A stretch of DNA of 22,036 bases from positions 1 through 22,036 of the forward strand of contig UQSK01000030.1 of assembly GCA_900543605.1 (NCBI GenBank), read 5' to 3'. A program made the translations under genes and the position numbers. The notes below the pieces were generated by a model. It worked only from the letters and a program-made list of their open reading frames with translations. It was not told the origin of the DNA and made no database searches. The first letter of the stretch is position 1; every line of letters begins with the position of its first letter. This DNA is from an uncultured Collinsella sp. Lineage in GTDB: Bacteria; Actinomycetota; Coriobacteriia; Coriobacteriales; Coriobacteriaceae. Below are positions 7,035 through 13,659 of the stretch, piece after piece.

Positions 7035-7048
7035 TATGATGGAGGCTA
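7035..7048 (+). promoter_or_regulatory. Possible -10 box for a leaderless kinase transcript
   Basis: TATGAT at 7035-7040 lies seven bases before ATG 7048, so transcription could begin at the start codon itself. This layout is common in Actinobacteria. A GGAGG at 7041-7045 is only two bases from that ATG, too near to act normally. No clear -35 box is visible. Confidence 0.35.
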
Positions 7049-8427
7049 TGGATACTCAGACCCCAACATATTCCGATGACGAGCTGACTGCAGCGCTTGC
7101 CGAGCACCTGGCGTCGCTCGATCGCGACGACAGCTATCGCGTGGAGCGTGTACTTAAGCGCTCGTCCGTTGAAACAACCGAGCTCGTGTACTTTGAAGGA
7201 ACCGGCGGTGGTTCGCTCGGCCCCTTTGTCCGTAAACGCATCGATGCTTCGGCTCAAATCGGCGGGGCATACGAGCGTCTGTTTGCCGCCCAGCGGGCAG
7301 GCAGGCGTTTTGAGCACCTGCCCAGAATCGTCGATTGTCGTCGTGTGGGCGACGAGCTCAACGTGGTTATGGAATACATCGAAGGGGAGACACTCGGGGC
7401 GCTGGTGGACCGTCTGGGAGCCACCCCCGATTATGCGCACGAATTGTATCCTGCCCTATGCGATGCCGTGGGCGAGCTCCACGCCGGTTTTGCAATGGCG
7501 GGGGAGACGTCGGCGCCGGTGATCCATCGTGACCTCAAGCCGTCGAATATCATCGTGACGGGTGCCAACTATACGCCTGATGACGGCCTGACATTTTCAT
7601 CGCTGGTGATTATCGACTTGGGGATCGCCCGCGTATGGCGCGATGGCGCCGATACCGACACCGTCAAGTTTGGCACGCGACCCTATGCGCCGCCCGAGCA
7701 GTATGGGTTTGGGCAGACGAGTGTGCGCAGCGACGTCTACGCACTTGGCGCCCTGTTGTTCTTCTGCTTGACGGGAGTCGACCCTAAACCAGGGCTCGAC
7801 ATGCGCGAGCAATGCGAGGCGCGTGGCATTCCCACTCCACTTGCCGATGCCGTCTGCATGTCGATGGCGCTCGACCCGGCCAAGCGTTTTGCGAGTGCGG
7901 AGGCGTTGGGACGGGCGACGCACGCAGCATACGACCTGAGTCGTCCCGTGCGGCCTCCTGCGCCTGCGCCTGTCCGTACTCCGGCCTCGGAGACGGTGCT
8001 GACGCCCCAAGGGCTCCAGAACCCTGCAGGGCTTCCTAGGCCTGCCGCCTCCGCTGCATGCGGTCTGCTCTCTCGCGTTCCGGAGTCTCTGGGGCGCATT
8101 TGGAATACGCTCGTCTGCTTCTCGCTGCTTGTGTTCTTTGTCGGAAGTCACTTTGCCGTCTTTCACCCCACCGGAGCAAACCAAAGCTACCCGACGTGGC
8201 TTCTCATAATCGAGTATTTTTTCTTTGTCGATGGCCTTATGGTGCTTATGCATTTTGCGCTGTTCGATAAGCGCCGTCTTCGTCGGCGATTCGCACTGCT
8301 CGACAGCTATCGCGGCAAGAAACTCGCGAAACTCTGGCTCAAGGCATTGGGTGTGCTGCTCCTATGCATGATCGTCATAGTCGCGGTTGCCAATGCGACC
8401 GGCGTCGTCGATACCTCCGCTACCTAA
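7048..8427 (+). CDS. Membrane-anchored Hanks-type serine/threonine protein kinase
   Basis: A 459-aa protein with an N-terminal kinase domain (about 28-310) and a C-terminal membrane region with three hydrophobic segments (WNTLVCFSLLVFFVG, WLLIIEYFFFVDGLMVLMHF, ALGVLLLCMIVIVAVANA). Visible motifs are Lys63 (FVRKRI), VMEYIEGETLG hinge, HRDLKPSN at 160-167, DLG instead of DFG at 190-192, and RPYAPPEQYGF for the activation segment end. The glycine loop is not canonical. A Pro/Ala-rich linker precedes the membrane part. Unlike PknB there are no extracellular PASTA repeats. GTG 7018 and ATG 7036/7039 are in frame, but TATGAT at 7035-7040 ends seven bases before ATG 7048, which would give a leaderless mRNA. 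Likely signals together with the upstream regulator and FxLYD protein. Confidence 0.85.
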   Translation: MDTQTPTYSDDELTAALAEHLASLDRDDSYRVERVLKRSSVETTELVYFEGTGGGSLGPFVRKRIDASAQIGGAYERLFAAQRAGRRFEHLPRIVDCRRVGDELNVVMEYIEGETLGALVDRLGATPDYAHELYPALCDAVGELHAGFAMAGETSAPVIHRDLKPSNIIVTGANYTPDDGLTFSSLVIIDLGIARVWRDGADTDTVKFGTRPYAPPEQYGFGQTSVRSDVYALGALLFFCLTGVDPKPGLDMREQCEARGIPTPLADAVCMSMALDPAKRFASAEALGRATHAAYDLSRPVRPPAPAPVRTPASETVLTPQGLQNPAGLPRPAASAACGLLSRVPESLGRIWNTLVCFSLLVFFVGSHFAVFHPTGANQSYPTWLLIIEYFFFVDGLMVLMHFALFDKRRLRRRFALLDSYRGKKLAKLWLKALGVLLLCMIVIVAVANATGVVDTSAT

Positions 8428-8430
8428 AAG

Positions 8431-8455
8431 AAAAGGGCCCCGTTGGGGCCCTTTG
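8431..8455. terminator. Bidirectional terminator between convergent kinase and cell-wall genes
   Basis: A perfect 10-bp stem (8432-8441 with 8445-8454) and three-base loop lies between the two stop codons. On the minus strand it is followed by TTTTCTTTT, a good intrinsic terminator for the secreted protein gene. On the plus strand the T residues are part of the stem, making it a plausible but weaker terminator for the kinase. Confidence 0.85.
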
Positions 8456-8464
8456 CAGTTGCAC

Positions 8465-9598
8465 TTAGATGCGGTTCATCTGAGCGGCGACTTTGTTGTA
8501 CCAGTCCTGCCACGTGGGCGGGCAGTACTTTTTGGCCGCTGCCGGGGTAAGGGTGGAGCCATAGTTGGCGCCCAGATAGGCAACGTGAGCGGAGATGCCC
8601 TCGCTCCAGCTGCCAAAGCTGCGCCAACCGCCGCCACGTGCACTCCAGCCCCAGGCGTTGTAGGAATTGGCGCAATAAGCACCCTTGGTGCTCTCGATGC
8701 AGGCGATAGCGGGGGACCAACGGGGGTCGACACCGGTATTCCAAGCGGCGACGGCAAAGTTGTAGCCCTGGCCTGCCATGGGGGAGCCGGCGAGATAATT
8801 GTCGATGCGGCTCGTCCACTCATTAATGAACGAATCGTAATCGGAGCTACCGGTATTGGCGTTGTTCACCGTGGTGTCGATGGTGGTGTTGGTGTTGGTG
8901 GCCTGGCTGCTGGAATTGCTGCCGCTTACGCCCTCGCCCGAGAGCTTCTCGGCGGCAGCGGCCTTATCGGCCTCAAGCTTGGCAAGCTCAGCGGCATTTT
9001 CCTGCTCGGCTTTTGCCTGTGCCTCGCTGCGGAGCTGCTGGGCCTGCGTCAGCGCATCCTCGGCGTTTTTCTGCTCTGCCTCAAGCTGTGACTTGGCCTG
9101 CTGGAGCTCGGCCTTGTTCTGCTCGAGTTCGGTTTGCATGTTATTGAGCTCTTCGATCTCGTCGACGCTCGAGCTCGTGATCTGGTTGGTGTATTTGCAG
9201 GTCGTGATGAACTCACCCAGGCTCTGCGCGTTGACCAGGAAGCTCACGATGGGATTGGTGCCCTTCTGATACTTGTACAGATCGCGCATGGCGGAGCTTG
9301 CCTTGGCCTGCTGCTCGGGAAGCTTGGCCTCGATTTCCTCGATGCTTGCCTCATTGGAGTCAATCTGCTTTTGCAGGTCATCGAGTTTGGTGCGGGCGTC
9401 GTTGTAGGCGCTCGTGGCGGCTTCGATCTTCTGCTGGGCTGCGGAAAGCTGGTCCTGCGTTGCCTGCGAGGCGGCATACGCCGCAACGGGGGAGAGCATC
9501 GGCGTGGCCGTCAGCGCAACGGCGAGCGCGGCGCTCGTGATGATACGAGCCGGCTTCGACGCAATGAGCGCTGCGGTGCGATGATTCGAATGCTGCAT
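8465..9598 (-). CDS. Secreted coiled-coil protein with a C-terminal cell-wall hydrolase-like domain
   Basis: The 377-aa precursor has a signal peptide (basic N-terminus, hydrophobic 19-41, AYA cleavage near 42). A long coiled coil at about 45-235, rich in Gln, Glu, Ala and Lys, resembles the N-terminal regulatory domain of PcsB/CwlO-type division proteins. A Ser/Thr/Asn-rich linker follows to about 265. The C-terminal domain (SPAIACIESTKGAYCANSYN, AWGWSARGGGWRSFGSWSEG, then KYCPPTWQDWYNKVAAQM) looks like a lysozyme/glucosaminidase-type fold, with Glu in ACIES as a catalytic candidate. It probably works at the septal cell wall. The frame opens at a TTG (9613), but ATG 9598 with AGAGGGA six bases upstream is the better start. 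The enzymatic class is inferred, not certain. Confidence 0.8.
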   Translation of the reverse strand: MQHSNHRTAALIASKPARIITSAALAVALTATPMLSPVAAYAASQATQDQLSAAQQKIEAATSAYNDARTKLDDLQKQIDSNEASIEEIEAKLPEQQAKASSAMRDLYKYQKGTNPIVSFLVNAQSLGEFITTCKYTNQITSSSVDEIEELNNMQTELEQNKAELQQAKSQLEAEQKNAEDALTQAQQLRSEAQAKAEQENAAELAKLEADKAAAAEKLSGEGVSGSNSSSQATNTNTTIDTTVNNANTGSSDYDSFINEWTSRIDNYLAGSPMAGQGYNFAVAAWNTGVDPRWSPAIACIESTKGAYCANSYNAWGWSARGGGWRSFGSWSEGISAHVAYLGANYGSTLTPAAAKKYCPPTWQDWYNKVAAQMNRI

Positions 9599-9640
9599 CC
9601 AGTCCCTCTGCAATCAATCGTAGGTTATGGTTCGAACGGT

Positions 9641-9766
9641 ATTCTACTACTGCTTTCGACCTCAACTTGAACCTTAAAGGTCCCAAAGGGTCAAGTTGAA
9701 CTTGAGGCTTTGGCTTTGACCTGCAGTTATGATGAATTGTTGAGAAACCATAGAGTTCAACTTTAA
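9641..9766 (-). promoter_or_regulatory. Promoter region of the coiled-coil gene with repeated TTCAAGTTGA-type sites
   Basis: TAGAAT at 9646-9641 on the minus strand is a likely -10 box. Around and upstream of its -35 position are related sequences: TTCAAGTTGAG within 9661-9672, CTCAAGTTCAACTTGA at 9706-9691, and AAAGTTGAACTC near 9765-9753. The arms 9662-9670 and 9691-9699 form a perfect 9-base inverted repeat. These look like binding sites for one regulator controlling the cell-wall gene. The regulator is unknown; the sites do not resemble the WalR box. Confidence 0.45.
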
Positions 9767-9782
9767 CGTTACAGAGCCCTGT

Positions 9783-9817
9783 TTGAGAGGAGTTTTGGGC
9801 TGTAAAAGCCATCTCAA
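9783..9817 (-). terminator. Weak stem-loop downstream of the MOSC gene
   Basis: TTGAGA (9783-9788) pairs with TCTCAA (9812-9817), enclosing a small GGCT/AGCC hairpin (9798-9801 with 9807-9810). It lies 16 bases beyond the MOSC stop codon on the minus strand. No T run follows, so its role as a terminator is only a guess. Confidence 0.25.
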
Positions 9818-9832
9818 CGTGGGGTTTTATAA

Positions 9833-10465
9833 CTACAGCGTGCCCCTCTGGCGAGCCTGCTCAATCTCTTCGAGGGCCTCGGCGGGGGTGAACGAACAGG
9901 TGCCGTCGCCGAGTTTGATTACCTGGATATCGTCGCCGGCGTAGACCTCTCCGCCCTTTAGTACCACGCCGAAAACGCCCTCGTGGGGAAAGATGCAGTC
10001 GCCGGCGAGATAGTAGATGGCACAGCGTGTGTGGCAGACCTTGCCGATTTGGCTGATTTCGACAAGCACCTCGCTGCCAAGCTTGAGCTGTGTGCCCAAG
10101 GGGAGCGAGAGCAGGTTGATGCCCCGGGTTGTGAAGTTCTCTCCAAAGTCACCCTTGCGCACATCGAGTCCGCGGGCCTGCGCCGTCTGGATGGACTCTG
10201 CGGCCAAAAAGGAAACCTGACGGTGCCAATGCCCGGCGTGTGCGTCGGAGGCGAGGCCAAATTGCTCTATAACGGTGTCGTGTCCATCGGCGACGGGCGA
10301 CTTGCGCGTGCCCTTGCGTGCCGACGTGTTGATCGAGACGATGCGGGCGGGTCCGTTGTAGGCGTCGTTTGCCGTGCACAGGGGAGCGGTCGCTTTCGCA
10401 CGTTCCGCCAGCTCGCGCCTCGCGGCATTGAGGATGGGATTATCGGTCGGATGGTCTTGGGGCAC
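9833..10465 (-). CDS. MOSC domain-containing protein
   Basis: A 210-aa protein built of one MOSC domain (molybdenum cofactor sulfurase C-terminal type) after about 40 residues of leader. Visible family features are GDFGENFTTRGINLLSLPLG (about 105-124), ISQIGKVCHTRCAIYYLAGD (137-156) with Cys144, Cys148 and Cys157, and HEGVFGVVLKGGEVYAGDDI. Such stand-alone proteins are thought to handle sulfur or molybdopterin, often in molybdenum enzyme maturation, but individual roles are mostly unknown. No molybdenum genes occur in this window, so context does not help. The start is GTG at 10465 with AAAGG seven bases before it. It is divergent from the D-aspartate ligase gene. Confidence 0.85.
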   Translation of the reverse strand: MPQDHPTDNPILNAARRELAERAKATAPLCTANDAYNGPARIVSINTSARKGTRKSPVADGHDTVIEQFGLASDAHAGHWHRQVSFLAAESIQTAQARGLDVRKGDFGENFTTRGINLLSLPLGTQLKLGSEVLVEISQIGKVCHTRCAIYYLAGDCIFPHEGVFGVVLKGGEVYAGDDIQVIKLGDGTCSFTPAEALEEIEQARQRGTL

Positions 10466-10613
10466 GTGTGCGCCTTTCGCTCGAGGATGTCAATACGCTG
10501 AATCCTACAACAACGGTAGGTTCATTGCCCATTGTCATACAACGGTGGGCGCCGTCTTCGTGCTGGCCTTCGTGCTGGACGATTACGTCGATTGCCATAG
10601 ATACGGTGGAGCT

Positions 10614-10658
10614 TTGGGCGCCGGCGGCTTGGCACGCTAGAATAAATCAGTTGCGCAA
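10614..10658 (+). promoter_or_regulatory. Promoter of the D-aspartate ligase gene with TTGCGCAA site
   Basis: TTGGGC (10614-10619) and TAGAAT (10638-10643) are 18 bases apart. Seven bases after the -10 box lies the palindrome TTGCGCAA (10651-10658), at about the transcription start. The same palindrome lies eight bases after the -10 box of the racemase gene. The upstream divergent region also has two ACAACGGT direct repeats 29 bases apart (10510 and 10539). Confidence 0.5.
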
Positions 10659-10699
10659 AGACCGCCCGTTGTGTGGGCAGTTCATGATAGGAAGTTTCC

Positions 10700-11956
10700 A
10701 TGGCATTGCAATTTACAGAGCGCGAGTTCATTCCCGTGCTGCTCGGTGGCGACATCAACGCCTATTCGGTGGCGCGCGCCTTCTACGAGGAGTACCAGGT
10801 CAAGAGTCTGGTCTTTGGCAAGTATCAGACGGGTCCCGCGTACCGCAGCCAGATTATCGACTACACGCCCAACGTGGATATCGACACCATGCCCGTGATG
10901 CTCAAAACCGTCAACGGCATTGCCCAAGCGCATGCCGACAAGACGATTGTCCTTGTGGGCTGTGGCGATAACTATGTCGCTCTCGTGGCTCAAGCCAAGG
11001 ATGCTCATGAGCTGGCGGATAACATCGTCGCTCCCTACGCGCCCTACAGCATGCTCGAGCAGTGCCAGAAGAAGGAGATCTTCTACGAGCTGTGCGAGAA
11101 GCATGGCGTGCCCTATCCGCACACGTTTACCTTTACCAAGACGATGCTCAATGCCCAGGGTGAGGCGCCTGCCGAAGTGCTCGACCAGATCGATTTTCCT
11201 TACCCGATGATTCTGAAGCCTTCTGACGGCATCATGTGGTGGCAGCACGAGTTCGAGGGCCAGAAGAAGGCCTATGAGATTGCCGACCGCGCCGAGCTGG
11301 AACAGGTCATTCGCGATTCGTATGCCAGCGGCTACACCGACGACCTGATCTTGCAGGATCGCGTGCCCGGCAACGACGAGTACATGCGTGTGCTCACCAG
11401 TTATTCCGACCGCAACGGCAAGGTGCGCATGATGTGCCTGGGTCACGTGCTGCTCGAGGAGCATCAGCCCCACGGTGTCGGCAACCATGCCTGTATCATT
11501 ACCGAGCCCAACGACGAGCTCATGGGCGGCGTGCGCAAGTTGCTCGAGGACCTTCACTTTGTGGGCTATTCCAACTTTGACGTTAAGTACGACGAGCGCG
11601 ACGGCTCGTTTAAGTTCTTCGATTTCAACACGCGCCAGGGCCGCAGTAACTACTACGTCACTAACAGTGGCTTTAACGTTGCCAAGTATGTGGTGGACGA
11701 GTATGTGTTCAACCGTCCATTTGAGCCGGAGTTTGTGACGGCTCAGGACGAGGCCCTGTGGATGGTCGTCCCCATGGGCGTCGTCGACAAGTACGTCAAG
11801 GATCCCGAGCTGCGCGCTAAGGTGCATCGCCTGGACAAGGAAGGCAAGGGCGCCGACCCTTCGTTTATGAAGGGCGACTTTGTCTTTAACCGCTGGCTGC
11901 GCATGTGGCACACCAAGCTGCGCCACTTTAAGCTGTTCAAGACGTATTACAAGTAG
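10700..11956 (+). CDS. ATP-grasp ligase, probable D-aspartate ligase for peptidoglycan cross-bridge
   Basis: A 418-aa cytoplasmic protein of the ATP-grasp superfamily. The N-terminus (FIPVLLGGDINAYSVARAFYEEYQV) matches, from memory, the D-aspartate ligase Asl of enterococci, which adds D-Asp to the side chain of Lys in peptidoglycan precursors. The nucleotide-binding part includes DFPYPMILKPSDGI, a DDLILQDRVPGNDEYMRVL strand, and FKFFDFNTRQGRSNYY with likely metal-binding Asp and Asn. The next gene is an Asp/Glu racemase, which would make the D-Asp substrate, and the window also holds lysine synthesis. Together these fit a Lys-type wall with a D-Asp bridge. AGGAAG lies six bases before ATG 10700. 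Other amino-acid ligase activities cannot be excluded. Confidence 0.8.
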   Translation: MALQFTEREFIPVLLGGDINAYSVARAFYEEYQVKSLVFGKYQTGPAYRSQIIDYTPNVDIDTMPVMLKTVNGIAQAHADKTIVLVGCGDNYVALVAQAKDAHELADNIVAPYAPYSMLEQCQKKEIFYELCEKHGVPYPHTFTFTKTMLNAQGEAPAEVLDQIDFPYPMILKPSDGIMWWQHEFEGQKKAYEIADRAELEQVIRDSYASGYTDDLILQDRVPGNDEYMRVLTSYSDRNGKVRMMCLGHVLLEEHQPHGVGNHACIITEPNDELMGGVRKLLEDLHFVGYSNFDVKYDERDGSFKFFDFNTRQGRSNYYVTNSGFNVAKYVVDEYVFNRPFEPEFVTAQDEALWMVVPMGVVDKYVKDPELRAKVHRLDKEGKGADPSFMKGDFVFNRWLRMWHTKLRHFKLFKTYYK

Positions 11957-11965
11957 ATGAGCGCG

Positions 11966-11995
11966 GCGCCCGTCCGGTTTGCATCGGGCGGGCGC
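11966..11995 (+). terminator. GC-rich stem-loop after the D-aspartate ligase gene
   Basis: Arms 11966-11976 and 11985-11995 pair over 11 bases with one G-T wobble around an eight-base loop, nine bases after the stop codon. No T run follows and the racemase -10 box starts four bases later. It may slow or end ligase transcription, partly separating the two genes. Confidence 0.4.
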
Positions 11996-11998
11996 GGG

Positions 11999-12020
11999 TA
12001 TGATACGCGCAATTGCGCAA
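11999..12020 (+). promoter_or_regulatory. Racemase promoter -10 box with TTGCGCAA site
   Basis: TATGAT (11999-12004) is a good -10 box; no well-spaced -35 is visible. Eight bases later comes TTGCGCAA (12013-12020), overlapping the 12-base palindrome GCGCAATTGCGC (12007-12018). The same eight-base palindrome occupies the equivalent place in the ligase promoter. These are the only two copies I found in the window. Confidence 0.5.
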
Positions 12021-12040
12021 GCGTCACCAAGGAGGCGGCG

Positions 12041-12787
12041 ATGGAAAAGCTGGGAGTTATCGGCGGCATGGGCGCCGAGGCCACGTCGTATTACTACGAC
12101 CAGGTGGTGCGTCATACGGCTGCTGCCTGCGATCAGGAGCATATCGACATGGTGGTGCTCTCCAAGTCGACCATGCCCGACCGCACGCTGGCCATTAAGA
12201 CCGGCGAGCATGCCAAGCTGCTGGCGACCATGAAAGAGTGTGCCCAGGCACTCGAGTCGCTGGGCTGTGCGCACATTGCTATTCCCTGCAACACGTCACA
12301 CTACTTCTACGACCAGATCCAGTCGTTTACGAAGGTGCCGATTATCCACATGCCGCGTGAGTCGGTGCGCTATGCTCTGGCCGGTGCGGTGATGGGGGAG
12401 TGCGAGTTCGACCCCAACCTGAGTATGCCGGCCGAGCCGGTGCACAAGATTGGCATCATGGGCACCGACGGAACCGTGGGCGCGGGCGTCTACGGCCGCG
12501 AATGTAAGGCTGCGGGTGTTGAGGTTGTCTATCCCAGCGAGAAACGTCAGAACGATGTGATGTCGCTTATCTACGATGATGTGAAGGCCGGACGTGAGCC
12601 CGATATGGATAAGTTCGACCGCGTGATGTGGGAGTTCGCCCATAGCGGCTGCGACCGCGTCATTCTGGCCTGCACCGAGCTCTCGGTGCTGCAAAAGTAC
12701 CGAGAGATGCCCGAGATCACCCTCGACGCCATGGATGTCCTGGTGCGCGAATCCATCATCCGCAGCGGCGCCCCCTACCGCCTCTAG
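12041..12787 (+). CDS. Aspartate/glutamate racemase family protein, probable aspartate racemase
   Basis: A 248-aa cofactor-independent racemase. It has LGVIGGMGAEAT at the N-terminus and the two catalytic cysteines of the family, Cys83 in AIPCNTSHYF and Cys211 in ILACTELSVL. It would interconvert L- and D-aspartate. Placed 84 bases after the ATP-grasp ligase gene, it probably supplies D-Asp for that enzyme. The frame is open upstream to 11957, but ATG 12041 has AAGGAGG five bases before it and gives the normal family start. Length is typical (about 230-250 aa). Glutamate or broad-specificity racemization is a lesser possibility. Confidence 0.85.
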   Translation: MEKLGVIGGMGAEATSYYYDQVVRHTAAACDQEHIDMVVLSKSTMPDRTLAIKTGEHAKLLATMKECAQALESLGCAHIAIPCNTSHYFYDQIQSFTKVPIIHMPRESVRYALAGAVMGECEFDPNLSMPAEPVHKIGIMGTDGTVGAGVYGRECKAAGVEVVYPSEKRQNDVMSLIYDDVKAGREPDMDKFDRVMWEFAHSGCDRVILACTELSVLQKYREMPEITLDAMDVLVRESIIRSGAPYRL

Positions 12788-12846
12788 CTTCCGACCCGCC
12801 AAAAAGGGACAGGTTAATTTTGGTAGGTTTTATCTGGTGAAACAGT

Positions 12847-12883
12847 AAAGGCCTCGGCTCGTTTGGTGCGAGCCGAGGCCTTT
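12847..12883. terminator. Strong bidirectional terminator between racemase and EcfT genes
   Basis: A perfect 15-bp GC-rich stem (12847-12861 with 12869-12883) with a seven-base loop is flanked by A residues on the left and T residues on the right. It sits between two convergent genes and should end both transcripts. Just before it, GGGACAG at 12807 begins a short AT-rich stretch resembling the arms near 15425. Confidence 0.85.
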
Positions 12884-12912
12884 TGCGTTGGGCGGTTGCT
12901 GTCGGTGGTGAA

Positions 12913-13659
12913 CTAGAACAAGAAGCCGATGGCGATGAGGGCGATGCTGACGATGAGCACGGCGATGTCCAGACCCTTGATGGGGTAGCGCTTGTACGAG
13001 CTGGCGCGCGTACGCAGATAGAAGCCGCGCTGTTCTGCCGCCAAGGCTGTGGCATCGGTCTTGCCCACGCTCGAGATGAGCAGTGGCACGCACAGTGGCA
13101 GCATGAGCTTAAGCTTCTTGATGGGGTTCTTGGTGTCGTACTCGACGCCGCGTGCGGTCTGCGCCTCCATGATGGCGTTCATCTCCTGACCAAACACCGG
13201 CACAAAGCGCAGCGCCGTGGTAAAGGTGAAGGCATAGCGATACGGTACGTGCAGCACCTCGACGCAGGCGTTGGCAAGGTCGTTGAGCTTGGTCACCATG
13301 AGCATGAGGATGAGTGGTAACGCCACACCCAGTAGGCGCAGACAGGCCTTCGATCCTGTGATGAGGCCCGTGTCGGTGATAAAGCCCCACACCACGTTGC
13401 CATCGCGCATAAAGGCCAGCTGGAGCACCAGCATGATAAGCGCGAGCGGGATCAGCAACTTGAGCAGCGAGAACAGACGGTCGACGACGCCGGCATAGGC
13501 GCCCAGCGCAAGGGTGAGTGCCAAAAAGCCCAGCAGCGCCACGTAGGTGTCGGACAAGAAGATGCCGACGATGATGGCGGCGGCGAGGCCCAGTTTGACG
13601 ACGGGGTTCAGGCGATGCAGTAGCGTATCGCCCGGCATGTAGTCGATGACGTTAACCAC
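12913..13659 (-). CDS. ecfT: ECF transporter transmembrane component (EcfT, CbiQ family)
   Basis: A 248-aa integral membrane protein that couples the two ATPase sites to the substrate-binding S component. It has YMPGDTLLHRLNPVVKLGLA at the N-terminus, several hydrophobic helices through residue 110, a cytoplasmic coupling region (ALRFVPVFGQEMNAIMEAQT, ARGVEYDTKNPIKKLKLMLP) holding the Ala-Arg-Gly motif, and a C-terminal helix (GLDIAVLIVSIALIAIGFLF). The frame opens at 13692, but GTG 13659 is chosen. It overlaps the ATPase stop, has AAGGAG upstream inside the ATPase gene, and gives a normal family start. It is the last gene of the operon, with a strong terminator after it. Confidence 0.9.
   Translation of the reverse strand: MVNVIDYMPGDTLLHRLNPVVKLGLAAAIIVGIFLSDTYVALLGFLALTLALGAYAGVVDRLFSLLKLLIPLALIMLVLQLAFMRDGNVVWGFITDTGLITGSKACLRLLGVALPLILMLMVTKLNDLANACVEVLHVPYRYAFTFTTALRFVPVFGQEMNAIMEAQTARGVEYDTKNPIKKLKLMLPLCVPLLISSVGKTDATALAAEQRGFYLRTRASSYKRYPIKGLDIAVLIVSIALIAIGFLF

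Noticed and set aside
10682..12274. 530-codon minus-strand frame opposite the D-aspartate ligase and racemase genes
   Set aside because: It crosses two well-supported genes and two promoters and has a His/Val/Leu-rich shadow composition.
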